A stretch of DNA of 64,000 bases from Henriciella sp. (GTDB lineage Bacteria > Pseudomonadota > Alphaproteobacteria > Caulobacterales > Hyphomonadaceae). The notes under the pieces are model-generated. The model made no database searches, was not told the origin of the DNA, and saw only the letters and a program-made list of their open reading frames with translations. The stretch covers positions 248,001 to 312,000 of the forward strand of contig JAEPOM010000002.1 in the NCBI GenBank assembly GCA_017642885.1, read 5' to 3'. Both the position numbers and the translations under genes were made by a program. Position 1 is the stretch's first letter; every line of letters begins with the position of its first letter. This document shows, piece after piece, positions 35,010-42,726 of this stretch.

Positions 35010-36218
35010 ATGCGCCAACTCGACATCACCTCGCCAGCGTTCACAGCCGCGCCGCATTCTGGGTTAGCAGAAGCGCTGCGGGATGGCCCGTTTGCACACG
35101 CCAAGATGCCGTTTCTGGGTAATGTCAAATTTGCGCTGACGCACGAGGCTGTCCACACGGTGCTCAAAGACACCGACAGATTCGCGGTGGATGCGCGCAA
35201 TGCGGGACACAGGCGTGCGTTTGGTCTCCCGTTCATCCCTAAATCTTTGCGCCTATTGTCCGAGAATATCCTGTCTCTGGATGATCCCGACCATCAGCGA
35301 TTGCGACGCCTTGCGGACGCGCCGTTTCGAAGAGCGATGATCGAAGCTGGACGGGAGCATGTTGCGGCGCTTGTCGACGTCCATCTGGATCAAGTCGCCA
35401 GTGACGATGCGGCGGAAGTAGATCTAACAGACATCGTCTTCCGGCCACTTCCGTTGAAAGTCATAAGCCAGATGCTCGGTCTGACTGATGCCGCACAGGA
35501 CCGTCTGGCGCAGATTATGTCAGGCTTTTCCAGCGCATCGTCCACTTGGGGCATATTGCGAGCGCTCACCGGAATGGGCGGCGTGATCAAGCAATTGCGC
35601 GCCGAGATCGACTTGGCCCGCCGTGACCCTCGTCCAGGCCTGTTAGGCGATTTGATCGCAGCCGAAGCGGACGACGGCAAGATGAGCGAGGATGAGCTGG
35701 TATCGCTTATTCTGGTGCTTTTTGTCGCCGGTCACGACACAACCACGAACCTACTTTCCAGCGGACTACACGCGTTGCAAACCGAACCAGGGGCGTGGGA
35801 AATCGCGAGGGGGCTGGATGCGGATGGGTGGCGGATTGCTGTGGATGAACTCATGCGGTTTGCGATGCCGGTCTATATGACGAAACCACGATTTGTCATT
35901 CAAGACACAGCCGTTGCGGGCGTCTCTCTAGAGCGAGGAGAAAAAGTGATGGCGTTGCTGGGCGCTGCAAATCTGGACCCTGCCGTGTTCGACAACCCGC
36001 TCAAATTGGATTTAGGTCGACGACCCAATCGCCACACCGGTTGGGGCGGTGGACCACACATTTGTTTGGGATTGCATTTGGCGAAGATGGAAGCAGAACT
36101 GACCCTTTCGAAGATCGTTGATCGTTGGCCGAACTTGGCCTTAAGCGATAATCTTCGGTGGTCAAAACGCCTTGGCACACGTGGGTTTGAGCGCATTTGT
36201 GTGCGCTTGAATGCCTGA
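35010..36218 (+). CDS. Cytochrome P450
   Basis: A 402-residue soluble bacterial P450: the I-helix AGHDTTTNLL carries the acid-alcohol pair for oxygen activation, DELMRF fits the ExxR pair, and the haem loop GGGPHICLGLHLAKME has the Cys ligand. It lacks a membrane anchor and so would need ferredoxin and reductase from elsewhere. The substrate is unknown. It is downstream of the SDR-like pseudoenzyme and converges on the CYP153-type gene with a 190-base gap. Confidence 0.93.
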   Translation: MRQLDITSPAFTAAPHSGLAEALRDGPFAHAKMPFLGNVKFALTHEAVHTVLKDTDRFAVDARNAGHRRAFGLPFIPKSLRLLSENILSLDDPDHQRLRRLADAPFRRAMIEAGREHVAALVDVHLDQVASDDAAEVDLTDIVFRPLPLKVISQMLGLTDAAQDRLAQIMSGFSSASSTWGILRALTGMGGVIKQLRAEIDLARRDPRPGLLGDLIAAEADDGKMSEDELVSLILVLFVAGHDTTTNLLSSGLHALQTEPGAWEIARGLDADGWRIAVDELMRFAMPVYMTKPRFVIQDTAVAGVSLERGEKVMALLGAANLDPAVFDNPLKLDLGRRPNRHTGWGGGPHICLGLHLAKMEAELTLSKIVDRWPNLALSDNLRWSKRLGTRGFERICVRLNA

Positions 36219-36336
36219 CAGTTACGTAAAAGTTGTTTTGTGAGACGCCGGGAGCAAGCCTTTCTGTACGCGACTCGTCAATCTCGAACAGATAATCTTG
36301 GCTGCGCCAACATCACCGGGCTCGACTGCTAGAAAA

Positions 36337-36391
36337 TCCCCCTCAAACCGGGTCTCGGTCGAGGGGGACTTGCAAAGGCAGTACTGCCTTT
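36337..36391. terminator. Two hairpins between the convergent P450 genes
   Basis: The first hairpin is TCCCCCTC/GAGGGGGA with an inner ACCG/CGGT stem (36337-36368). The second is the perfect 18-base palindrome AAAGGCAGTACTGCCTTT at 36374-36391. They lie in the 190-base convergent gap and probably end one or both transcripts, though neither has a long T-run. Confidence 0.5.
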
Positions 36392-36408
36392 TCTGGGAGG
36401 ATTGGAAC

Positions 36409-37737
36409 TTATTTCGGGTGGCAGATTACCGGCATCCAGGTGTAGCCTTTGACGAAGGCCCCTGAGGTCAGGGCTGGCTCGTCCAGGACCTCGATATGGC
36501 TGAAGCGCTCGAGGATCTCTTCCCAGAGAATCCGCAACTGAAGCTCGCCCAGGCGATTACCGACGCAGCGGTGGATACCGAAACCGAAGGACAAGTGGTT
36601 ACGGGCCTGCTTGCGATCGATGATCAGGCGATTTGGATCTTCGTCCCAGAATCGCTCATCGCGGTTGCCGGAGACGTACCACATGGCGATCTGGTCGCCT
36701 TTCTTGATCGTCTTGCCGTGCATCTCGACATCTTCCAGCGCGGTGCGGCGCATGAAGGCGAGCGGCGTCTGCCAGCGAATAACCTCTGACACCATGTTCG
36801 GGATCAGCGATGGATCAGCTTTCAGCTTGGCATACTCTTCCGGGAATTTGTTCAGGCCATAGACCGAGGCAGTCATCGAATTTCGGGTCGTATCATTGCC
36901 GCCTACTATCAGAAGGATGACATTACCGAGCAATTCCATCGGCGCGAGGTCCTTGGTTTTCTCACCATGCGCCAGAAGGCTAATGAGATCGTTCTTGACC
37001 GGAATGCGCTTGCGTTCCTCGTACATGCCCATGAATGCGGTCAGGCATTCGAGAAGCTCTTGCTTCCACTGCTCTTCACCGCCTGGGCAGATATCAGGAT
37101 TTTCGCGGTTGGTCGTGACGTCGGACCATCGGGTTAGTTTGCGGCGGTCTTCGAATGGGAAATCGAACAAGGTTGCCAACATCATCGTGGTCAACTCGAT
37201 CGAGACCGTGTCGACCCAATCGAAAGGCTCGCCAACCGGCACCTGGTCGAGAATTTGCTGTGTCCGTTCGCGGATCAGCGGCTCGAACTCTTTCAGCATA
37301 TTAGGCGCAACCGCCGGCTGAACGGTGACACGCTGCTCAGAGTGGCGCGGTTCATCCATCGCAATGAACATTGGCAGCTCGAAGTCTTCCAGCGGCTCGC
37401 CGAGCACGATCCCGCCATGCTCCCAGCTTGATGAAAAACGCTTATGATCGATATCGATCTTCATCACGTCTTCATAACGCGTGACCGACCAATATGGGCC
37501 GACAAAGCTGTCCGGGGTCCAATGCAGCGGATCTTCATCGCGCATACGTTTGAACCGGTCCCAGATCTTGCCCTGCCGCCAAAGCTCAGGATCGACAATG
37601 TCCAAGGTTTCCATATCCACTTCGGACGCGGGCGGAATGTCTGCATCGAACTCGAAATAGCCTGGGTGAAGCGGGTCGCGCACCGTAATTTTCGGGCGCT
37701 CTAAATTGTGCGGAATCTTGGTAAGGGTGTCTGCCAT
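36409..37737 (-). CDS. CYP153-family alkane hydroxylase (cytochrome P450)
   Basis: A 442-residue P450 with the signature of the CYP153 group: LLIVGGNDTTRNSM in the I-helix, PLAFMRRTALEDVE, and the haem loop HLSFGFGIHRCVGNRL followed by GELQLRILWEE. CYP153 enzymes hydroxylate the terminal carbon of medium-chain alkanes in the cytosol and need a ferredoxin and ferredoxin reductase. Neither partner is encoded next to it here, so they must lie elsewhere. A GGAGG ribosome binding site precedes the ATG. Two palindromic sites are found 39 and 81 bases upstream of the start. Confidence 0.93.
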   Translation of the reverse strand: MADTLTKIPHNLERPKITVRDPLHPGYFEFDADIPPASEVDMETLDIVDPELWRQGKIWDRFKRMRDEDPLHWTPDSFVGPYWSVTRYEDVMKIDIDHKRFSSSWEHGGIVLGEPLEDFELPMFIAMDEPRHSEQRVTVQPAVAPNMLKEFEPLIRERTQQILDQVPVGEPFDWVDTVSIELTTMMLATLFDFPFEDRRKLTRWSDVTTNRENPDICPGGEEQWKQELLECLTAFMGMYEERKRIPVKNDLISLLAHGEKTKDLAPMELLGNVILLIVGGNDTTRNSMTASVYGLNKFPEEYAKLKADPSLIPNMVSEVIRWQTPLAFMRRTALEDVEMHGKTIKKGDQIAMWYVSGNRDERFWDEDPNRLIIDRKQARNHLSFGFGIHRCVGNRLGELQLRILWEEILERFSHIEVLDEPALTSGAFVKGYTWMPVICHPK

Positions 37738-37775
37738 GTGTGCCTCCGGATACGCGGTCTGGGTCGCCGCAATTA

Positions 37776-37789
37776 TGACGCTGGCGTCA
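37776..37789. promoter_or_regulatory. Palindrome TGACGCnnGCGTCA, copy 1, upstream of CYP153
   Basis: Arms TGACGC and GCGTCA are perfectly complementary with a TG spacer. It lies 38 bases before the CYP153 start codon and shares its sequence with a second copy exactly 42 bp further upstream. Form and spacing suggest an operator for a dimeric repressor, perhaps TetR-like, whose gene is not in view. Confidence 0.65.
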
Positions 37790-37817
37790 GCTTAACACAG
37801 CTCTTCAGAAAAAACCA

Positions 37818-37831
37818 TGACGCATGCGTCA
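37818..37831. promoter_or_regulatory. Palindrome TGACGCnnGCGTCA, copy 2, upstream of CYP153
   Basis: The palindrome TGACGCATGCGTCA matches copy 1 apart from its two spacer bases. It is flanked by A- and T-rich stretches, so on the minus strand it might also act as a weak terminator after the DUF2244 gene that ends at 37846. The match to copy 1 makes an operator role more likely. Confidence 0.65.
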
Positions 37832-37845
37832 CTTTTTTAGAAGAT

Positions 37846-38334
37846 TCAGGTTGAGTATCGCTCATTCTGCGCGTTCCAGATCGCCTGCTCCATCGCCTCT
37901 TTGAGGGATTTACGTTCAGCCGGGGTCAAAAATCGACCGATCACCCAGGCGGTGCCCCCATAAGTCAGCTTCAGAACACTGGGGCGACGTTCGGGATACT
38001 CCAGGTGCACCCGCGTGAACGCGGTCGGCAGGCTGGCCGTGCGCGGCGCCGCGCCAGGTCGCTCATGCGAAAGCTCGATCTGTTCGGCGGTAATCCGGAC
38101 GCGGGTTTCCTGTTTGAGGCTTCGAAAGCTCCAACGAAAAGCAAACCAGATCGCCAGTGCATCAAGACCGAAAAAGCCAATAACCGGAAACGCGCCCATC
38201 GACACGAAAGAGAGCCCAGCGATGAAACTCATCGCAACCACAATGACCATCACCACGGTAAACGCCCGCGGGCTGAGCGAGCGGTTCGGCGTCAGAGTTG
38301 CATCGAAATATATGATCTGCTGCGCGGGCGACAT
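37846..38334 (-). CDS. DUF2244 membrane protein
   Basis: A 162-residue protein with two adjacent membrane helices (TVVMVIVVAMSFIAGLSFVS and PVIGFFGLDALAIWFAFRW) and a soluble C-terminal half containing RVRITAEQIELSHERPG and WVIGRFLTPAERKSL. This matches DUF2244, a family of unknown function common in alphaproteobacteria and often near nth, as here. The frame opens at 38409, but homology starts at the ATG at 38334. It diverges from nth with about 100 bases between start codons. Confidence 0.88.
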   Translation of the reverse strand: MSPAQQIIYFDATLTPNRSLSPRAFTVVMVIVVAMSFIAGLSFVSMGAFPVIGFFGLDALAIWFAFRWSFRSLKQETRVRITAEQIELSHERPGAAPRTASLPTAFTRVHLEYPERRPSVLKLTYGGTAWVIGRFLTPAERKSLKEAMEQAIWNAQNERYST

Positions 38335-38435
38335 GCGAAACACTATAGCGCAAATCTGCGCCCCGGCGACAAGCGCGGCCTGGCGTCGCAAGATTCGGAT
38401 TTTCAGCACCGTTCAACTGCCCTACATAGCGACGC

Positions 38436-39179
38436 ATGACCGCAAAGACCAAACCCAGGCGCAAACGCGCCCCGCGCACCTTCGGAAAAGAAAAGGCCGC
38501 TGAGCTATTTGCCGAACTCGCCAAAGTGCGCCCCGATCCGAAAACGGAACTCGACTTCGTCAATCCCTACACTTTGGTTGTCGCGGTGGCCCTGTCTGCT
38601 CAGGCGACAGATGTCGGTGTGAACAAAGCCACTAAAGGCCTGTTCAAGACCGCAGACACACCGGAGAAGATGCTGGCGCTTGGCCTCGAAGGTGTCGAAC
38701 AGCACGTCAAAACGATTGGGCTCTGGCGCAACAAAGCTAAGAACGTCATCGCGCTTAGCCAGATGATCCTGGATGAGTTTGACGGCGAAGTCCCGCAAAC
38801 GCGTGATGAGCTGGTGCGATTGCCCGGCGTCGGCCGAAAGACGGCGAATGTTGTTCTGAACGAAGCGTTCGGGCAACCCACGATCGCGGTCGACACGCAC
38901 ATTTTCCGCGTCTCGAACCGTACCGGCCTTGCCCCGGGAAAAGACCCTGACCAGGTCGAGGCGAGCCTCGAACGCACAACACCGGATGAGTACAAACTCG
39001 GTGCGCATCACTGGCTGATCCTGCATGGCCGCTACACCTGCGTCGCTCGGAAGCCAAAATGCTGGGACTGCTCAATCCGTCATCTTTGCAAGTTCAAGGA
39101 GAAAACGCCGGACCCCGCAAAAACCTCGTCGCTCGGTCCAAAGGCGCCGAAACGCAAAGCCCGCGCCACGAAGGCGTAA
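38436..39179 (+). CDS. nth: Endonuclease III
   Basis: A 247-residue DNA glycosylase/AP lyase with the helix-hairpin-helix ([19 protein letters not shown], catalytic Lys), the catalytic Asp in [13 protein letters not shown] and the [4Fe-4S] cluster motif with spacing C-x6-C-x2-C-x5-C near the end. It removes oxidised pyrimidines. The Lys-rich tail is longer than in E. coli Nth (211 residues). It is followed by hisF on the same strand with a 43-base gap. Confidence 0.95.
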   Translation: MTAKTKPRRKRAPRTFGKEKAAELFAELAKVRPDPKTELDFVNPYTLVVAVALSAQATDVGVNKATKGLFKTADTPEKMLALGLEGVEQHVKTIGLWRNKAKNVIALSQMILDEFDGEVPQTRDELVRLPGVGRKTANVVLNEAFGQPTIAVDTHIFRVSNRTGLAPGKDPDQVEASLERTTPDEYKLGAHHWLILHGRYTCVARKPKCWDCSIRHLCKFKEKTPDPAKTSSLGPKAPKRKARATKA

Positions 39180-39222
39180 GGAAGCGCTTGCGCCTCGCCT
39201 GTTTTCCTCGTTAAACGCCGAC

Positions 39223-39981
39223 ATGCTCAAGACCCGCATCATTCCCTGCCTCGATGTCAAAGATGGTCGCACCGTCAAAGGCGTGAACTTTGTCGACTTG
39301 CGTGATGCTGGCGATCCGGTTGCGCTCGCCAAAGCCTATGATGCGCAGGGCGCCGATGAGCTCTGCTTTCTCGATATTACCGCCAGCCATGAGGGCCGCG
39401 GCACTTTGCTGGACGTGGTCAGCGCCACAGCGGAACAATGCTTCATGCCGCTCACTGTCGGCGGCGGCGTCCGGAGCGCTGAAAACATGGTGCAACTCTT
39501 GCGGGCCGGGGCGGACAAAGTGGCGATCAACTCCGCCGCTGTCGCAGATCCGGATGTTGTCGCGCGATGCGCCGCCAAGACAGGACGCCAATGCGTGGTG
39601 GTCGCTATTGATGCGCGCAAGACCGGCGATCATTGGGAAATCTTCACTCATGGTGGGCGCAAACCAACCGGCATAGACGCCGTTGAGTTCGCAAAAATGG
39701 CGGAGAGCAAAGGCGCGGGCGAGATCTTGCTCACCAGCATGGACAAGGACGGCACCAAATCCGGATTCGATTTGCCGCTGACCAAAGCTGTGACCGATGC
39801 GGTGAATATACCAGTGATTGCCAGCGGCGGCGCAGGGCGTGCAGAAGACCTTGCGCCCGCGGTGCTCCAAGCCGGGGCGAACGCGGTGCTCGCGGCCTCG
39901 ATCTTCCATTTTGGCGAAGTCAGTATAGAAGAAGCGCGCGCGGCGCTGACCAGAGCTGGCGCACCCGTTCGGCCACTTTAG
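39223..39981 (+). CDS. hisF: Imidazole glycerol phosphate synthase subunit HisF
   Basis: A 252-residue (beta/alpha)8 barrel. The first catalytic Asp is in [16 protein letters not shown] (Asp 11) and the second in [14 protein letters not shown]. It uses ammonia from HisH to form imidazole glycerol phosphate and AICAR. A frame open to 39025 overlaps nth and lacks homology, so the ATG at 39223 is used. hisE follows after nine bases, and its ribosome binding site contains the hisF stop. hisH and hisA are not adjacent. Confidence 0.97.
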   Translation: MLKTRIIPCLDVKDGRTVKGVNFVDLRDAGDPVALAKAYDAQGADELCFLDITASHEGRGTLLDVVSATAEQCFMPLTVGGGVRSAENMVQLLRAGADKVAINSAAVADPDVVARCAAKTGRQCVVVAIDARKTGDHWEIFTHGGRKPTGIDAVEFAKMAESKGAGEILLTSMDKDGTKSGFDLPLTKAVTDAVNIPVIASGGAGRAEDLAPAVLQAGANAVLAASIFHFGEVSIEEARAALTRAGAPVRPL

Positions 39982-39990
39982 GAGACCGGC

Positions 39991-40341
39991 ATGACAGACA
40001 AACCGCTCGGCAGCGCTGAAGAGCTTGCGATCCTGATCGCACGCCTGGCTGAGACCGTGGACAGCCGCGTTGGCGGAGACCCAAAGGATTCCTACACGGC
40101 CAAGCTGCTCCAGAAAGGGTCTCTGCATTGCGGCAAGAAGATCGCCGAAGAAGGCGCTGAACTGGCCCTAGCGCTCGCAGCGGAAGGACGCAGCGAAAGC
40201 GCGTCAGAGGCAGCGGACCTGATCTATCATATGCTGGTTGGACTTCGCTCCAAAGGCGTCAGCTTAAACCAGGTAGCTTCGGCGCTTCGAAAGCGGCAGG
40301 GGATTTCGGGCCTGGAAGAAAAAGCATCACGGGACGCCTGA
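39991..40341 (+). CDS. hisE: Phosphoribosyl-ATP diphosphatase
   Basis: A 116-residue all-alpha NTP pyrophosphohydrolase with KLLQKGSLHCGKKIAEEGAE and EAADLIYHMLVGL, which give the Glu/Asp metal site of HisE. It performs the second step of histidine synthesis. The GGAG ribosome binding site overlaps the hisF stop codon, so translation is coupled. No hisI fusion is present. Confidence 0.94.
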   Translation: MTDKPLGSAEELAILIARLAETVDSRVGGDPKDSYTAKLLQKGSLHCGKKIAEEGAELALALAAEGRSESASEAADLIYHMLVGLRSKGVSLNQVASALRKRQGISGLEEKASRDA

Positions 40342-40400
40342 TGGTCGATTTCTTCGCCTGGTATCGCCAGGGTTGATGGTCGTCTCATGACGAGACTTGA

Positions 40401-40429
40401 TTGCAGCGATGATCAACCTCGCCTATATC
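40401..40429 (+). promoter_or_regulatory. Candidate promoter of the metal-handling operon
   Basis: TTGCAG and TATATC are separated by exactly 17 bases. The -10-like box ends seven bases before the ATG at 40437, which would give a leaderless or nearly leaderless transcript. Inverted repeats GTCTC/GAGAC (40382-40396) and GGTTGAT/ATCAACC (40371-40418) overlap it. Confidence 0.35.
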
Positions 40430-40436
40430 AGTTTCC

Positions 40437-40799
40437 ATGCTTCGCGCGTTCACTTCTGTCTTGTGGCTGATTGCGGCCCTCGCCCTCGGGTTTGAGGCGG
40501 TCGCGCAGCCGTGTGACGTTCGCGCCGAGATTTCGGCCAATCCAGCACATGAAATGGTCAGCGACATGCCCTGCCATGACGGCAAGGCGATGGAGGCCAG
40601 TCATCAAACCCAAGGCCACGAGATGCCGAGCCACGAAGGTCAAACCTGTTGTTGCGCCGCATTGCTCGGAAATGGCGTCACCACGGACGCACCGGACCTG
40701 GATCAGCCTGTCCCCGGCCTGACGCTGTGGGCGATGCCGCTACCGGATTCTGCCAATTCCATTCTGCTTGAATATGAACCGCCGCCGCCGCGGGTCTGA
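40437..40799 (+). CDS. His/Cys/Met-rich periplasmic protein, putative metal binder
   Basis: A 120-residue secreted protein with a signal peptide (LWLIAALALGFEAVAQ). The mature part has many possible metal ligands: HEMVSDMPCHDGKAMEASHQ, GHEMPSHEG and a TCCCA cluster. I do not recognise a named family with certainty; it recalls small copper-related periplasmic proteins. It heads a run of four same-strand genes that includes MerP- and MerT-like proteins, so binding and hand-over of a soft metal (Cu, Hg or similar) is the likely role. Confidence 0.7.
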   Translation: MLRAFTSVLWLIAALALGFEAVAQPCDVRAEISANPAHEMVSDMPCHDGKAMEASHQTQGHEMPSHEGQTCCCAALLGNGVTTDAPDLDQPVPGLTLWAMPLPDSANSILLEYEPPPPRV

Positions 40800-40837
40800 T
40801 CCTTCGCTTTAAGGATCACCTCAAACAGGACACACCA

Positions 40838-41485
40838 ATGAAACTTATCCAATATGCGAGCCTTTCGCTTGCGTTTGGCCTTGCAGTCTTCGCGCCCATC
40901 GCGGAGGCACGCCCGGTCTCTTATCCGGGCGGGTGGACAGTGATGCAGATGAATAATGGCGACATGTCAGCGGCCCATATTCACTATTCACCGACCTTCA
41001 AGGACTCTATTGGGCTCTATTCAGAGCGCAATTGGGGCGAGGACTGGCACTTTACCGGCGTGCAATACAATCGCCTGGTGAAGCGCTGGAACACGCCAAC
41101 CTCACAGGCCAATCTCTATCTAAAAGCCGCAGCTGGACAGGCAGATCCCTTCGGGGATGGCGCCGATGTCGAAGCTGCAGGATTTGTCGGTGTTGGCGCT
41201 GATTGGGAGACGCGCCGCTGGTTCGTTTCCTATGAAGGCCGCGCCTACGATCTCGGGTTTGACAAAGACGCGCGTCAGTCGGCACGCATCGGCGTTGCAC
41301 CCTATGTCGGTGATTACGGTGACCTTCATACCTGGCTCATGCTGCAGGTCGAAAACCAGCCAGAATCCGACACCCCCACCACGCTCACCCCTTTGGTGCG
41401 CTTTTTCTATGACGTCCAGCTGCTCGAAATCGGTTATACTCCCGAGTCTGAAGAGTTCATGCTGAACTGGATCGTCCGTTTTTAG
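40838..41485 (+). CDS. Outer-membrane-like protein of the metal operon, unknown
   Basis: A 215-residue protein with a signal peptide (MKLIQYASLSLAFGLAVFAP, cleaved near AEA). Amphipathic beta-strands follow and a C-terminal aromatic residue (NWIVRF) typical of outer-membrane barrels recognised by the BAM complex. Conserved-looking regions include the His/Met-rich VMQMNNGDMSAAHIHYSP. It lies 38 bases after the His/Cys-rich protein gene and 15 before the MerP-like gene. A small barrel for metal passage is a reasonable guess, not more. Confidence 0.65.
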   Translation: MKLIQYASLSLAFGLAVFAPIAEARPVSYPGGWTVMQMNNGDMSAAHIHYSPTFKDSIGLYSERNWGEDWHFTGVQYNRLVKRWNTPTSQANLYLKAAAGQADPFGDGADVEAAGFVGVGADWETRRWFVSYEGRAYDLGFDKDARQSARIGVAPYVGDYGDLHTWLMLQVENQPESDTPTTLTPLVRFFYDVQLLEIGYTPESEEFMLNWIVRF

Positions 41486-41500
41486 AAAGGAACAGGACAG

Positions 41501-41833
41501 ATGAAAACTCTAGCAATCGCCCTCGCGGCGACCTCAATCGCCTTTGCCACGCCAATTGCGGGTGCACAGGAAGCAACATCGGCAGAGGCAGCTACCGCCG
41601 CACAAACCATGGTGACCGCAAAGGTCAACGGCATGGTCTGCGACTTCTGCGCGCGCGCCGTCACGAAAGTCTTCGGCAAGGAAGACGCGGTCGAGAACGT
41701 CCACGTTGATCTCGACAATGGGGAAATCCACGTGACGCTAAAACCCGGCGCGGAGATGGCGGATGACCGTGTTGAGACGCTGGTCAAAAAGTCGGGTTAT
41801 GATCTCGTGTCAATCGAGCGCGAAACCGCATGA
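41501..41833 (+). CDS. MerP-like periplasmic heavy-metal-associated protein
   Basis: A 110-residue protein with a cleavable signal peptide (LAATSIAFATPIAGAQ) and one HMA domain. The metal loop reads VNGMVCDFCARAVTKVF, with CxxC as in MerP and CopZ, and the C-terminal strand ends KKSGYDLVSIE. It would pick up a soft metal ion in the periplasm. Its stop overlaps the start of the MerT-like gene (ATGA), so the pair is expressed together. Confidence 0.85.
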   Translation: MKTLAIALAATSIAFATPIAGAQEATSAEAATAAQTMVTAKVNGMVCDFCARAVTKVFGKEDAVENVHVDLDNGEIHVTLKPGAEMADDRVETLVKKSGYDLVSIERETA

Positions 41834-42234
41834 CCGCGCTTCAGGATGAGGTGAAATCGCCGAGCGTCCTGCCGGCGACGCTGGCACTCTTCACCTCTGC
41901 GACAACGCTAATCTGCTGCGCCTTGCCAGCCATGCTCGTTATGTTGGGCATGGGTGCCGTGTGGTCCGGCGTGATTGGCACAGTTCCTGGCATCACTTGG
42001 TTCGGGGCTAACAAGGGCCTGGTCTTTGCGGTTACGGGCCTGGTGCTCGCAGCCTCAGGGGCTTGGCAATGGCATGCACGAACGCTGCCCTGCCCGGCTG
42101 ACCCAGTGAAAGCACGAGCCTGCACGCGCTTGCGGCGGATCAGCTGGACACTCTGGGGGATCAGCGTCGCGGCTTTCTGCGTTGGCGGATTTTTCGCCTT
42201 CTTCCCAGGCCTCGCGGAAGCGTTGTTCCTCTAG
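41830..42234 (+). CDS. MerT-like inner-membrane metal transport protein
   Basis: A 134-residue protein with three membrane helices. The first contains the paired Cys (TLICCALPAMLVMLGMG), as in MerT, and a second Cys pair lies in a loop (LPCPADPVKARACTR), also as in MerT. In mer operons MerP passes Hg(II) to MerT for uptake. No merA reductase is present here, so the ion may be different or handled elsewhere. Coupled by ATGA to the MerP-like gene; last gene of the group. Confidence 0.8.
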   Translation: MTALQDEVKSPSVLPATLALFTSATTLICCALPAMLVMLGMGAVWSGVIGTVPGITWFGANKGLVFAVTGLVLAASGAWQWHARTLPCPADPVKARACTRLRRISWTLWGISVAAFCVGGFFAFFPGLAEALFL

Positions 42235-42294
42235 GGCACAACTGGACAAAACGCTGCCGGGCGTTCACCGTTTGAAAAAAGCGGAGGACGCCCG

Positions 42295-42726
42295 ATGGCA
42301 AACCAACACGCAGTACCCGTCAAAGGCTACCAACAGAACCTGCAATCCTGGTTCGACTATATGATGGAAGGCCACGACCGGACGCAATTATGGGAGATGC
42401 TGCACGAGGATGTCGTGTTTCGCAGTCCCGTCGTTCATACACCTCAGGAAGGGCGCGAAATCACTTTCGCTTACCTCTCAGCGGCTGGCAACACGCTCGG
42501 AAATGGCACTTTCAAGTATACACGCATCTTCGATTGCGGCGACAAGGCCGTGCTCGAATTTGAAACAGAAATGGACGGCATCCAAGTCAACGGGATCGAT
42601 ATGGTCGAATGGGACGCGGACGGCAAAATCATCGATTTCAAAGTCATGGTGAGGCCGCTCAAGGCGATCCAGACCGTTCACGCGGCGATGGGCAAAATGC
42701 TCGAGCAAATGAAAGCCAAGGCTTGA
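42295..42726 (+). CDS. NTF2/SnoaL-like fold protein
   Basis: A 143-residue single-domain protein with a cone-shaped NTF2-like fold pattern: MMEGHDRTQLWEMLHEDVVF, then strands ending in VMVRPLKAIQTVHAAM. Such proteins bind small hydrophobic ligands or act as isomerases, and the ligand cannot be predicted. A GGAGG ribosome binding site precedes the ATG. Its TGA overlaps a TTG that starts the next gene (TTGA), which implies coupling. Confidence 0.85.
   Translation: MANQHAVPVKGYQQNLQSWFDYMMEGHDRTQLWEMLHEDVVFRSPVVHTPQEGREITFAYLSAAGNTLGNGTFKYTRIFDCGDKAVLEFETEMDGIQVNGIDMVEWDADGKIIDFKVMVRPLKAIQTVHAAMGKMLEQMKAKA

Noticed and set aside
39211..40128. A 305-codon minus-strand frame over hisF
   Set aside because: Antisense to hisF, which has both catalytic Asp motifs. 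Long shadows are expected in G+C-rich codons.
40437..42234. Complete mercury resistance operon
   Set aside because: MerP- and MerT-like genes are present but there is no MerA reductase or MerR regulator, so the label mer operon would overstate the evidence.
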